A stretch of 64,000 nucleotides of DNA from Sphaerolaimus hirsutus (GCA_964036195.1 OZ038450.1:4094701-4158700); one strand, 5' to 3'; shown: positions 30,501 through 42,052, numbered from the stretch's first letter. Numbers and translations are program-made. Notes: generated from the sequence alone by a model not told the origin.

Positions 30501-33500
30501 AATTACAACGCCATATCTTTATCCATTTACCTGTAATGAATTTTAAGCCCAAAAATCAATTTTACGCCCAGTCAATTGTACGCCCGAGCTATAATTGCAG
30601 CATTACCAGTAAACGGATCAGTCCAAAAACGAATCCTGATTACTGATGTCGGCAAGCATTTCTTCGACTGGCGGGTTGTGTACGATAGTGTTCTAAGTAA
30701 CTCCGCTCCCAGCACCTGAAAATCTAGCGCTTGCCCGCCGCCGCAGGGGGCTCCATTTCGAACCTGTACGCGGTGAACGCCGCCCGGCACTGGTTCATGC
30801 CGCGCTGCAAGCCGCTCGGCCTGTGCCGCTGCCCCGCCCTGTGCATGTTCACATCTGGTGCCACTCCCGGACCATGTAAAAAGTCCTGTAAAATGTCAAA
30901 TTTCATGCAAGGTGTCAAAAGTCATGTAAAAGGTCTTGTAAAATGTCAAATGTTACGCAAAGTGTCTAAAGTCATGTAAAGTGCCCTGGAAAATCACGAA
31001 CGTTTTTGCATTTTTCCAGGGCATTTTACATGACTTTGACACTTTCCATCACATTTGACATTTCACATGGCTTTCAATACTTTGCATGACATTTTACATT
31101 TTCCATGACTTTAGACACTCTGCATGACATTTGACATTTTCCAGACCATCTCACATGATCCGGGAGTGCCCGCCAGAAGAGTCGCACTATTCGATGCGCG
31201 GCGCGGCGGCGGTGACCGGCTTGGGCACGGACAACTGCATCGGCGTGCACACCGACCACACCGGCGCCATGGTGCCTGAGGCGCTGGAGGAGAGCATCGT
31301 TGAGGTGAGATGAGATTGAGAGGGTGGTGCTTGGTTGATGGCGCCGGATCGAATTGGACCGACTTTTGCGTATTTTTTAGTTCAATTTGTTGTACTCAAA
31401 AATGTTTTGTCAGGAGAAAAGTGGTAAAAAGTGCTTTTGTCAGTTGTTATTTCGGATATTTTTTTTGCAAAATTCAATTATTATTACGTAATTTCCCCTG
31501 GTTGAATTTTTTGTCGAAATAATCAACAAAAAAAATCGAAAATGATTTCTAGTTCCATCACACGACGGGGAAACTAGCAGTCGTAAAGGAAACCGCACTC
31601 CATCTATCAATGATAATTTTACCAATTCTCAATGCCCTCAATCATTAAAAAACCCCAAAAAATCACCAAAAAAAAACAACAACAAAACCCGAACCCCCCC
31701 CCCCCCCAACGTGCAGGCGAAACGGGCGGGCATGACGCCCTTCTTCGTGTGCGCCACGGCCGGCACCACCGTGTACGGCGCTTTCGATCCCCTGCACCAG
31801 ATAGCGGACATTTGCGACCGCCACGGACTGTGGTTCCATGTCGATGTGAGTACTGCGCATACCTATCTATATATTGTGGTGCTGCGACGAAAATTGATTG
31901 ATGTCGAAAAGGAATCACTATTTCCATGTGCATTTGAACATGGATTCGCCAACTATAACCTTTTGGAAACCAGTCGAAGCAGTTGACATCGGGTGTCATC
32001 AGATGTCAACTGGGCCGACTGGTTTCCAATTTCCATAAGGATTGCCGCGTGTACACTTGAAAATGCACCTGCGACCTAAATTGAACTACGGTAAAAAACG
32101 TTGGCATCGAAATAATTTGACACCCAGTGGTGTATTTATGTCACCAATGATTCGGGCACCAAAAAACTTCGCCCGCAAACAAAAAAGCGGCGCTCGGCAG
32201 CACATGGGATAAGCATTCGTTAGTACGCAACACGCACACTAGGCCGTTAGGCGCATAATTACATATACTCTGGCGCCTTAGACCCTACGCACATTAGTTG
32301 ACAACGACAACAAATGTCAACTGGTACCGATCCCAATTTAAACGACGTCCGAGTGCAATATTTTGAAATCTTGCAAGTAAAGCCGTAACGGTGAAAAAAT
32401 ATTGCGTTATATGTACAATGTATATACACAGGCGGCACAAGGTATTTATACAATAATGCGTAGTGGTATAACACTCGTCAGCGAGCTTTGAATTGGGATG
32501 GGACCTGCGGGCGCAGGCGGCGTGGGGCGGCGGGGTGCTGCTGTCGCGGCGGCACAAGCAGCTGCACTCTGGCATCGAGAGGGCTCGCTCGGTCACCTGG
32601 AACCCGCACAAACTCATGGGCGCCCTGCTCCAGTGCTCCGCGTGTTTCATCAAACAAGATGTGGGTGGGGCGGTTTTTTTCTGTTGTTGGCATGTTGCCA
32701 ATGATGGATGAGTGTTGGGGAAATGAATGCGATGCTCGTATACACAGATCGAATCTATTTTTGGTCGACGCAAATGGCATTTCGAACTGTCGTAATCTTC
32801 AAGTTGCTGTTGCTACATAGCTTTTTCAAGCGGCGCATTCAAAAATATTCCCAGAAATTTTGCGAGCGCACATGTTTCACCATCAAGATGCCATCCTCAA
32901 AACCAACTTGCCCACAAAAAGACAATAACAAACTTTCACATCACCCAAAAAACAACAACAACAACCCCAAACCAGGGTCTCCTATTCGAGACGAACCAAA
33001 TGTCAGCCGACTACTTGTTCCAACAAGACAAACCCTACGACGTGAGTTACGACACGGGCGACAAGGCGATGCAATGCGGCAGGCACAATGACGTTTTCAA
33101 GTTGTGGCTCATGTGGCGCGCTAAGGTTCGGGGGGGGGGGGTTGGAATGAGGGGGGTATTTTGGCGTTGGTTGATATATTTGGTATGAAGCGAGGTCAAC
33201 TGTGTGAGCGTCAGTTATTAAGTTTTATTTTTTTGTCATTTTCGGATTGGTCGATTTTTTTTTGTATTTTTGACACATTTTTCCGCGACGCACTTTTAAA
33301 AAGAGGCCGCTTTGGACCGGTAAAACGATACATTTACCGTATTTACTCGAATAATTTATCTGGGGTATTATTTTTTTGTCAGGACTTTTTGAGGTGGAAG
33401 TATTCAAGGAGCATTATTCAAAAGCGAGGATTATTATTCCATCAAAATTTCCAAGCATTTTCTATTAACTTAGGTAGGTAGTCCATGAAATATATTTAAC

Positions 33501-36024
33501 AATAATATAAACACCTTCCCGGTCACGTCCGGCACCCTATTTTTGATCGTACTTGTGACACCCTATCTCCAGTTCTAGGGCGCGCCAGAAGCTGAAACCT
33601 GGGGGAGGTATTGGTGCAACCCCCCTCTACTTCTCATGAATTTGGGGGGTCGCGGCGACCCCTCTCCGGGTGGGTCGCCCTAAGTGCAAAATTTTTTTTG
33701 GCTTTTTTGGTGTCCCACAGCAGGTCCGGCACCCGCTGATTTCTGAGCTCTGGGAGGGCTATAAATCTAAAATTTTGGGGATGTGTTACCAACACCACTC
33801 CCCTACTATACACTATTCAATCATGTGAGATTAACGTGAAAAATTTCTCAAAAATTTGCTTATTCTCCAAATAAAACACCACTCCCCAATAGGTGTATGA
33901 CAAAAAATTCACTTTTTGGAACTTTTTTATTAGACACTTGAAGAGATGGTTTACGATACTTTAAAGGGAAGGGTTTGATGTTTAAAGTTATGTAAAGAAC
34001 CATACCTCTAAAACGCATGCATTGTCAAATTTACTTGGGGGGAATTTCAAAGTGTAGATTTTGCAAATTTTTGTTCCTGCAATGATGTCATTATGATGTC
34101 ATAAAATTCGCCCTAAGTAAATTTTGCAATGCAGGCATTTTAGAGGTATGGTTCTTTACATAACTTTAAACATCAAACCCTTCCCTTTAAAGTATTGTAA
34201 ACCAGCTCGTCAAGTGTCTAATAAAAAAGTTCAAAAAGTGAATTTTTTGTCATCCATCTATTGGGGAGTGGTGTTTTTTTGGAGAATAAGCGAATTTTTG
34301 AGAAATTTGTCACCTTCATCTCACATTATTGAATAGTGTATAGTAGGGGAGTGGTGTTGGTAACACATCCCCAAAATTTTAGATTTATACCGCTCTCACA
34401 GCTCAGAAATCAGCGGGTGCCGGACCTGCTGTGGGACACCAAAAAAGCCATAAAAAATTTTTGCACTTAGGGCGACCCACCCTGAGAGGGATCGTCGCGA
34501 CCCCCCCAATTCATGCGAGGTAAAGGGGGGTTGCGCCAATATCTCCCCTAAGTTTCAGCCTCTGGGGCACCCTAGAACTGGGGATAGGATAAGAAGTAAA
34601 ATCAAAAAATGGGTGCCGGACGTGACCGGGAAGGTGTTTATAATAGGTATGACATGTACATAAAGGGGAATTTTTTCCGCACTTGTTTAGCATGGGAAAA
34701 TTATTCTGAAGTGGGAATTATTCTGAAGGGGGAATTATTCAAGGCTGGGATATTATTCGACCAAGTACAGTACATCACTTTTTCGCCCGACCCAATCCAG
34801 GGCACGATCGGCTTCGGCGAGCAAATCGACCGGCTCATGGCGCTGGCGCAGTATTTCGTGGCGCGCATCAAGGCGACCCAGGGCTTTGAACTGGTCGTCG
34901 ACAATGTCTGTTTTTATCTATTTTCGTCGCGAATGCGAATAAAAAGTGAAACCGGAAATTTTTGAATCGCAGCCGAAATTTCTGAATGTGTGCTTTTGGT
35001 ACGTGCCGGCCAGCTTGCGCAGTCTGGAACGAGACGAGAAAATGGCCAGACTGGAAAAGGTTGGACAGCTCACTTAAAAAACCTATTTCTACTCGTGTCT
35101 AGGGTGTCAAAAAAAATTTTTTATGGAAAACGGAAACGGATTTTTTTTTCAGAGGCCAGAAAAAGGAACGGCCAAAAATGTGCACTTGACGGAAAACGGC
35201 AAAAAATTTCAGCGGCCAGAAAACGGAAAAATGGGCCGGAAAAACGGAAACAGAAAAATTAAATTTGCACAGAAACAGAAAAATTTGCTGAAATTTTGAT
35301 GGAAAACGGATAAAATTTGCAGAAATTTTACTGGAAGTGGAAAAAATTTGCAGAAATTTTGCTGGAAACAGAAAAATTGACATAATTGACAATCTGCATG
35401 AATGTCTACCAGTTTGGCTTAACAGAAAACGGAAAGTTAAGCCAGAAAAAGGTAAAATGAGGCAGAACAATGGAAAATTGAGGCGGAAAACGGAACAAGG
35501 CAGAAAAACTGGAAATTGAGGTGGAAAACGGAAAAAAAGCGGACAAACTGAAAATTTAGCCGGAAAACGGAAAATGAGCCTGAAAAATGGAAAAAGTGGC
35601 CGGAAAACGGAAAAAAAATTTCAGCAGCCGGAAAACGGAAAAAATCTGCCTGCGGAAAACGGAAACGGAAATTTGACACCGTACTCGTGTCTATCCATAA
35701 CCACTAGATTTTTTTCAAACCCACAGAGTCACAGCCAGATTTTTTTCCCGGTCGAGTCGGTCGCGAAGCCTAATTAGCACCTATCAAATGACTACAGATC
35801 CAATCCAGGGCACCCCCTAATAAACCGCCATGACACACTCGCAGATCGCACCGAAAATAAAAGAGCGTATGATGCAACGCGGCACATTGATGGTCAGCTA
35901 TCAACCCGACCACCACAAAAAACGGCCAAATTTTTTCCGTTTGATTGTCAGTAATCCAGCGATTACTAGAGAAGATTTGGACTTTGTCGTCGATGAAATT
36001 ATCGATATTGGCGGCGATTTGTGA
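27580..36024 (+). CDS. Gad1: Glutamate decarboxylase (GABA synthesis)
   Basis: Twelve exons, about 508 aa: 27580-27637, 27700-27919, 29120-29227, 29901-30007, 30747-30857, 31177-31304, 31717-31845, 32517-32660, 32976-33125, 34801-34905, 34973-35059 and 35845-36024 (TGA). All phases agree. It is a PLP enzyme converting L-glutamate to GABA. Motifs: [49 protein letters not shown], and [11 protein letters not shown] with the PLP-binding Lys; also [20 protein letters not shown]. The length equals insect Gad1 (about 510), and there is no long N-terminal targeting region like vertebrate GAD65. Intron 1 is only 62 bp. Intron 2 (27920-29119) lacks a GT donor in the best-fitting model (CTCAG|gattca). 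Intron 5 (30858-31176) is an introner. Introns 4, 7 and 9 hold MITEs. Expected in GABAergic neurons. Confidence 0.95.
27920..29119 (+). mobile_element. Glutamate decarboxylase intron 2, degraded introner ends
   Basis: The left end ATTCAATTCAGAACTCTGTCAA and the right end TTGACAGGGTTCGGAATTGTCC are complementary with mismatches, and the right end abuts the acceptor CCCCAG. The interior holds an AAAATTCGAAAATT-rich insertion (28220-29010) and extra unique sequence, so the introner has been lengthened by later insertions. Confidence 0.5.
29334..29525. mobile_element. Introner-family element in glutamate decarboxylase intron 3
   Basis: CCAGGGACCAGTCCCGAGCC then CTGTAAAG at 29330 is mirrored by TTGACAGGGTTCGGCGCTGG then CACC at 29522. 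It is internal to intron 3 (29228-29900) and does not set the splice sites. Confidence 0.6.
30170..30606. mobile_element. Foldback MITE, about 430 bp (copy 2)
   Basis: Sister of the element at 1665-2095. The left end is TTATGCTGCGATTACAGCTC then GGGC, and the right end is GCCCGAGCTATAATTGCAGC then ATTA. It has the same internal blocks (GAATGGATAAATACGACATT, GTCAAAGAAAGC). Located in glutamate decarboxylase intron 4. Confidence 0.75.
30858..31176 (+). mobile_element. Introner: inverted-repeat element that is exactly glutamate decarboxylase intron 5
   Basis: The intron begins GTGCCACTCCCGGACCATGT and ends ACATGATCCGGGAGTGCCC then GCCAG. The termini are complementary, and the arms are filled with TGTAAAATGTCAAA / TTTGACATTTTCC words. 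The exon join (MFTS|EESHYS) is the conserved enzyme sequence, so the boundaries are fixed independently by protein conservation. Confidence 0.85.
32312..32506. mobile_element. TIR element AACTGGTACCGATCCCAATT at the 3' end of glutamate decarboxylase intron 7
   Basis: CAACTGGTACCGATCCCAAT near 32315 is mirrored by AGCGAGCTTTGAATTGGGAT then GGGACC ending 32505. It is related to 5820-6018. The acceptor of exon 8 (GCGCAG at 32516) lies 10 bases beyond the element. Confidence 0.55.
33518..34640. mobile_element. 1.1-kb foldback element in glutamate decarboxylase intron 9
   Basis: CACCTTCCCGGTCACGTCCG then GCACCC at 33519 is mirrored by GGGTGCCGGACGTGACCGGG then AAGGTG at 34637. Complementarity continues through almost the whole length, for example AAAGTATTGTAAACCA against TGGTTTACGATACTTT, and GGTGCCGGACCTGCTGTGGG against its complement. 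No coding capacity. Flanking fragments of the CCGTATTT family lie at 33337 and 34690-34780. Confidence 0.75.
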
Positions 36025-36149
36025 GGATTGAAAATTGGTAAGATCAGGTTTAACAGTGAAAATATAGGCGCTAGAACACATAATAGACTACCGCATTTTG
36101 CGAAATATCGTCATTTAAGGGGAGGGGGGCGTAGTTCTATTGGGAGTAG

Positions 36150-37153
36150 GGTTGGAAAAAAACGTTTTTTTAACTCGATGTTTTAAAAAAAACACGTTTT
36201 TTTAAAGCTCCCAGATATGACCTTGTGTCAACATATATAGGTATATCAGACAGTGGCAATACTCTGTGATGTTATATACAGGGCCGTATCCAGGGGGGGG
36301 CGGGGGGGGCTGCAGCCCCCCCCTCCCGGGGCGAGACCAAAAAGTGACCGGAAAAAGCGACTTTTTCAACGTCAGCATAAAAAATTTTGCGCGCAAGCGC
36401 GCATTCTTCACCAGACAGAACGTATTATCATCGGATTTGCTCTATGTGGCCACAAATCATTATAAATACACTCAATGTTGTGTTTTTTTGCTGTTTTGTA
36501 TGTATATTTACATACATATACAGCATTCCATGGCGCTGACGCCAACGCCAATGGCGCCATGGCGTGGCGCCTACTAATGGCGCCAGCGCCATGGCGCCAT
36601 TCCGCCACTATGTAGCTAAAATTTTAGGGGGGGGGGGCTGAGCCCCCCCCCTCGTCGGCCTCCGTAAACAAGCAGCCCCCCCCCCCGCTCAAAAATCCTG
36701 GATACGTCCCTGGTTATATATGACCATATAATGTCTGTGGAGCCATGGGATAGCATTATAAGTGGTGATTTGTGTCAAAAATATCCATTTTTCGTCAACA
36801 TATCATTCGTATATCGCCTTATACTTGAATGTTCGTGACTTCAGGTAAAGTTTGGCACGGAATAGTGATCAAACAAGGTTATAAAAGGAGGTTGTTACCT
36901 TGGGAGTGAAGTTGCACACTGTGGAGGTTCATGGAAGCAACATATGACGGCTTATTAACCTATGGTAGCACATGGAAATGGATACTTTGATACTAAAAAT
37001 GCCACAAAACCAATGAAAACAACCACCAATGTCAATTTGTGTGTGAAAATGCGCGCGCAAAATTTTTGCAAAATACCTAGTGCTTAGTACTCAAAATTTC
37101 GGCCGATGTTTTTAAATAAAAAACGTTTAAAAAAAAACATCGGCCAACCCTAA
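36150..37153. mobile_element. TAGGGTTGG element with a nested GGGCCGTATCCAGG element
   Basis: The outer pair is TAGGGTTGGAAAAAAACG (36156) and AAAAAACATCGGCCAACCCT then A (37150). The inner pair is GGGCCGTATCCAGGGGGGGG (36280) and CTCAAAAATCCTGGATACG then TCCCTGG (36712), a later insertion. The inner element carries GCGCCATGGCGCC palindromes and AAAATTTTGCGCGCAAGC. Confidence 0.6.
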
Positions 37154-37451
37154 TTGCGAGTATACCTAACTAAATGGTAAACGTCAAACGATCAAAAATG
37201 GACTGAGATCATAGCCAGACAGAGTAGTTGGTATTTGGTACTAATCTATCCCATCGCATCTGAATGTTTAGCGATCGAAATCGATTAAAAAAAGCTAATC
37301 AAAATTACCCATCATCATTGTCTACCCAAGTAATTGATGACAGCTTCTTTTCCTACTCTGATTATTAATTCATATTTATTTGTGTTCTTACATCAACTTT
37401 TTCTAAAGCTTATGTAAATATGATATGTTGATTCATTTGTGTATACGTATA

Positions 37452-37937
37452 CACGGGTCTCCAATGGGTGGTTTGGGGGGGGGGGTAACCCCCCCCCCAA
37501 ACCGCCCAGCTATCTATCTATTCCAGCGGCCGCTCAGCTATCTATCTATCCCGGAGGCAAAATTTTGGGCTACTACACTCTAACCCCCCCCCCAAATCGC
37601 TCAGCTATTTACACATTCTGGAGCGATTTTGAGAAACGAGACCCCAATTTTCGTTCAAAATCACTATTTTTTAATACCATTTTATAGATTCTTCTCCAAA
37701 ATCACTAGTTCGTGTTCCTATTTACCTATTTTCAGTACTATATATCCTTGTATACCCATTTTGAGCTATTTTACACCTACTTTTAGCGATTTTTCTCCCT
37801 TTTCTTCTGTCTACACCCTGAAAAACCCTATATATCGACCCCCTCCCCAAATTTTTTCCCAGCTATCTATCTCTCCCGGAGGCCGCTCACCTTTGTACCC
37901 AACCCCCGGAGGGTCAAAATCTAGGAGACCCCTGTAT
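37452..37937. mobile_element. MITE with ends GGGTCTCC ... GGAGACCCC
   Basis: ACGGGTCTCCAATGGG at 37454 pairs with CTAGGAGACCCCTGTAT at 37938. The interior has repeated GCTATCTATCTATCCCGGAG then GC words and long C runs. Copies at 49862-50352 and partly at 6690 and 50930-51040. Confidence 0.55.
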
Positions 37938-38349
37938 GTATATCAATAATGCATAGGTATTATAGCTACGTACGTAAACTTGTATACCCAGAATACTTAG
38001 TATCAACGCAATATTTCATCAAATTACGTGACATCAAACTGTATTTCGAGGGTTCAATAAATACACGACACAGAAAATATCATTTAGAGGCCATTTATTG
38101 CATGGCGCACTATAAAGCAGCACAAATCTATATAATTGTTAACTAAAATTAATCAAAATAAGTAGGTAGATAGTACAGGCGAATTTTAACCCATAAAAAT
38201 ATACATTGAAGTTCACATTAAAATATCAATTTTCACTCTCACCCATCCGGACAAGTGACTGAACATGGAAAACAGAAAGAATTGGGTATTATGGAGGATT
38301 GCACAAAGATAGTGAAAAGAAAGAAAACTGACCAGTTCAAGGGCAGGTA

Positions 38350-38566
38350 GCGCAAAAAAACCCAGTAAAATTTCATGTAAAATGTAATACAAACTGTCAA
38401 ATGCCATGTAAAATAAGTAAATATAAAACGCTGCGCAAAACGTTATTTTGCATTTTACATGGCGTTTTACATTTTACATAGCATTTTGCATTTTCCATGA
38501 CATCACACAATTCTCACCCGCGATTTTACATTTTACACGGTGCAGGATTGACCCCAGAAAAAAATA
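38350..38566. mobile_element. Introner-family element, intergenic
   Basis: CCCAGTAAAATTTCATGTAA then AATG on the left; ATTTTACACGGTGCAGGATT then GACCCCAG on the right. The internal arms are complementary (GCATTTTACATGGCGTTTTA). No flanking exons recognised. Confidence 0.5.
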
Positions 38567-38811
38567 CCTGGTGACTTTGCAAGCCGCAGTTCATGTGGGT
38601 GCGAGTTTGTCCAAAAATGCCTGTCTTTTGGCGCGCAAATCCTGCTGCGTAGACGATGAATTGGTTGATGGCGATTGCTCGGCGATGCCATTTGTTTCTG
38701 CACAAGAAAAAAAAGAAAATTAAATTAAAGCCATACGTAACTTCAAAGGAATCCGCAAGCTGATGTTTGTACACTAGCCCATTTGTAGCGTTTGTACACT
38801 AGTACACACTC

Positions 38812-39215
38812 AGGGACGTAGCCAGGATTTTCGAGCGGGGGGGGGGCGGATTGTATACGGAGCCCGGCGAACGGGGGGGGGCGGCGCCCCCCCCCCTAAC
38901 ATTTTACCCCTGTTGTAGGGGAATGGCGCCACTGGCGTTGGCATTGGCGCCAAAACAGCAGTATACGTCTGTATTTTACAGGCATATACAGCGACATGGA
39001 CAAATTGAGTCCATTTTCACTGGCTTTTAGGCCGCGGAGACTGGTCAGCCAAAAAGATAAGTTGTGAAGGGAGAATGCGCGCTTGCGCGCAAAAATTTTT
39101 CAAACTGTCGACAAAATCGTCGTCTGAAAGTGCCATTTCTGGCACATTTTTTGGTCCGGCCCGGGAAGGTGATGGGCGGCCGCCCCCCCCGCACGTCCTT
39201 GTACACACTAAATAT
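38812..39215. mobile_element. hAT-like MITE (CAGGGACGTAGCCAGGATTTT end)
   Basis: CAGGGACGTAGCCAGGATTT then TCGAGC at 38812 is a terminus typical of hAT-type MITEs. The right side ends in a GGCCGCCCCCCCC block without the full mirror. It shares GCGCGCTTGCGCGC and GGCGCCAAAACAGCAGTATA blocks with 43310-43695. Confidence 0.5.
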
Positions 39216-39425
39216 TTATACTGATCGGGGCGCATGATTTAGAGATATCGTTACCATATTTAGATATCGTTACCATACATTCAAGTGATGCGTGCGCTCA
39301 GCCGACTGGGGCTACATTTACAGTCTTTGGTCCATAGTGAAATGCAACATACAGTTTTACTGTTTCATAATACATATTTGTTGGAATAACATGAATAAAA
39401 GTCTATATATTGAGATAAAATATAC

Positions 39426-39498
39426 AAAATGTCCGGGACTCGAACCCGGGACCTTTCACTTTGCAGGTGAATGCTCTAACCAACCGAGCTACCAGAGG
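39426..39498 (-). pseudogene. tRNA-Cys(GCA)-like sequence lacking acceptor pairing
   Basis: On the minus strand it has TAGCTCGGTTGGTTAGAGCA (box A and D arm), an anticodon loop CTGCAAA with GCA, a paired anticodon stem (TTCAC/GTGAA), and a T arm CCGGG-TTCGAGT-CCCGG (box B). The 5' acceptor strand CCTCTGG does not pair with the 3' strand ACATTTT. A processed tRNA could not form, so this is a pseudogene or the head of a tRNA-derived SINE. Confidence 0.65.
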
Positions 39499-39573
39499 TC
39501 ATTTCTGCACCACTCTAACCTCATAGAGCACTTACATAAAATCAAACAACCAATAAAAATAACAAAATGATGT

Positions 39574-41439
39574 CTACCGACCAGCCAAACTCAATCGGAT
39601 GGCTTCCTCCAATTGGGCACTTTCAGAATCCTGTGCGTTTGCATTGCCATTTTCTGTTACAGGCACCCCAGTGCTCAATTTCACCCCAGTACCTGTCCAG
39701 GGTTCAACTGTTTTTGCCTGATTTTCAGTGGCGTTTTGGTCCTTGTTCTCTGACTTTTCGGGTTTAACCTGGATTTTGAAATGAGATGAAAATTTAGTCA
39801 TGTGTTATTTGTTGGATAGAAAGGGAAATGGAATGTGCACAATATGATCTCTGCCTGACATAGTTCGAACGGAATTTTAACAACAGTGTTCATAAGAACT
39901 TAGCGAAGCAGCCCGACGGTAGTTGACATTGTTGTAAAATATTATGTGTTTAAAGCTAATTTATCAGCTTTGAAAATTCCAGTTAAAAAACTAGTGTATA
40001 GGGTAAAATACCTTAAACATTTACCCACAATAGGAACCAAAACCAACTGGGTTCTTGATCAAAAACTCATCAGCTTCACATTTTGGCAACTGGCCAAGTA
40101 CAGCGAATACAGTATAACCTTCATTCTGCAGTTGATTGATGTACAAGTGTAGATAGGTATTGCTAATTAGTTGAGGCCCCTTTCTGGTTGAATTTAGATC
40201 AAACCACTGCGCCCCCAAGTGTCTAATTGCAAACCAATGCTCCCGCATGTTGCATACGTAGCCGCGACAGAACTTTCTGTGTGGAGGAATTTTATTTGGG
40301 TAGTGATGGTATGGTGGTATGAATTCTGAACATTACTCACGTTATGAACATTAAAGAAATGACGAAAATATACTATAGGACTACTTGAATGACTCCCCCT
40401 GTGGCCGAGTGACGAAAAAATAGCACCCCTTGAATATCCCCCCTCCGTAATAGACGGAAAAAATGCACTATACGTGTGTGTAGCTGAACTGGATCCATTT
40501 TTTTCAAATAAAGCTATCTCGAGTTTTACAGGCGACGAAAAAAGCACCTTCTCTGTGGAATAACTCCCAGTAAAAAAACAGACAAAAACTCCCTTCCTGG
40601 GAGGTATTATAGGATTTACGTGCACAGTCCAAAAATACGAGAACTGTAGATATTTCAGTGGCTGAGACGTGACGGAAACAACTTCCGGAAACAACCAAAA
40701 ACCTTTCCAAAATCGGAAGCAGTTTCCGATGGCTACTTTTACCGACCCGGCGGCGGGTTCGTCGGCGACGTGCTTGACGCTGGGGTTGGCCAGGGGCACG
40801 AGTTGCAAGTCGAACACTTTGAGCGCCTCGCCCATCACCTGCACGGAAAAGTAGCCGCTGTCGTCCATGTTTTGCGACGCGGCCGTGCCTGCGAATGTGT
40901 GATCCTTTGTGAATGGAAATGATAAGTGGAGTAAAAAAAAAGGTGCTGTCGGACTGGGGAAATTTCTGTGCACGTTTACTCCACCAGCGCGCAATTCAAC
41001 AGTGATAAGTGGATAAGTGACAGGTTAATTTTAACGTTTCCATATATTAATTTTCTTGGCACGTGTTCAACTTGTGTTACGGACTTTACTTATCACTTTT
41101 TTGGGTTCATGATTAATTGCGACAGGTACTTATACACTCGCCATTTGCACTAGGAAAAGTTGCGAAGTGCCAAGTTTCTTTAAAAATCTCGGCACCTCAA
41201 ACAGAATTGCAAGGAAAAACTACGCGAAAGGAGTAGACCGAATGAGCCCCTACACACGGGCACCAGAAGGAATACGGTAGCCAACCTTCAGTGGCGCCCA
41301 CTGCCCTCTCTTGTTCATCTAATCTGCGTGCAATTTCAGCCAAATCGACCGCGGTCAAAAGCGGCGCCTGTAATAACGCGTTCAAACAATGTTGCGCGCA
41401 CAAATTGCCAGACTGGTGTTCGAAGAAAATCACGTCCAT
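39574..41439 (-). CDS. ATXN3: Ataxin-3, Josephin-domain deubiquitinase, short form with one UIM
   Basis: Four exons: 41439-41286 (ATG), 40888-40747, 40276-40048 and 39768-39574 (TAG), about 239 aa, all phases consistent. The Josephin domain cleaves Lys48/63-linked ubiquitin chains. Visible active-site residues: Gln9 and Cys14 (EHQSGNLCAQHCLN), the His in MREHWFAIR, and the Asn in QWFDLNS. Other matches: NMDDSGYFSVQV and LPKCEADEF. The C-terminal exon is hydrophilic and ends with one ubiquitin-interacting motif (SAQLEEAIRLSLAG). Human ataxin-3 is 361 aa with two or three UIMs, a VCP-binding arginine motif and polyglutamine; here there is no polyQ and I see no VCP motif. A donor-like GTCGGT overlaps the stop, so a longer isoform is possible, but no further exon was found. 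Confidence 0.9.
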
Positions 41440-41849
41440 TTTTGCACTGGTGAGGGCTGAAAAGATTTGAGGTGTCCGGGAACTTTTGGAACACGTGAGA
41501 GAAATGCTGAGAGCTCCAGATTTTTTGTGACTGAAGTGGTTTTATTGTGACGTGCGGGAAATGACATTTTTGCTAACTTTAGCTTGGAGAAATCATTGTC
41601 ATCAGTTTGAATCATTGTCATTTTACACAGCCCATATCCTATCCACGTGAGTGAAAAAGAAAAGTTCAAGCAATATTTTTATAATTTTATTGAATCAGAG
41701 CAACATTATTGAGCGACAATGTAAAATAATCTAAAATTCCTTAATGAATAATCTAAAAGTATGCGCGAAATAACTAGTACGTCTAAATCGATCAATCAAC
41801 ATTCAACACCCAAGGCGACAAAATGTTTTTTTTTCAATGTTTAATATTT

Positions 41850-42052
41850 CCAGAGTTGTTCAAAGTACTGAACTTTTTGAAAAGTAATTTTTATTTTACT
41901 CACACATGAGTACAGAAAACGTACGGAAAACTTTCAAAAAGTACGCGAGTATGTGAGTACCGGTATTTTACCGCAGGAAACGTAAAAGCATTTACGCAGT
42001 ACGCGAGTATACGTATTTATCGAGTGAACGTAAATACGTTTTAACAACTATG
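41850..42052. mobile_element. TIR element AGAGTTGTT ... AACAACT
   Basis: CAGAGTTGTTCAAAGTACTG at 41852 pairs with TTTTAACAACT at 42050. The interior shows GTACGCGAGTATGTGAGTAC-type words. Same family as 16317-16663. Confidence 0.5.

Larger units (their letters stand above)
36025..39425. other. Intergenic region rich in MITEs
   Basis: No exon recognised. It holds the elements at 36150-37153, 36278-36716 (nested), 37452-37937, an introner-family copy at 38350-38566 and a CAGGGACGTAGCCAGG element at 38812-39215. Open frames here come from C-rich or palindromic repeat sequence. Confidence 0.5.

Noticed and set aside
40669-40854. Plus-strand frame opposite ataxin-3
   Set aside because: Antisense to ataxin-3 exon 40888-40747, where the Josephin motif is unmistakable.
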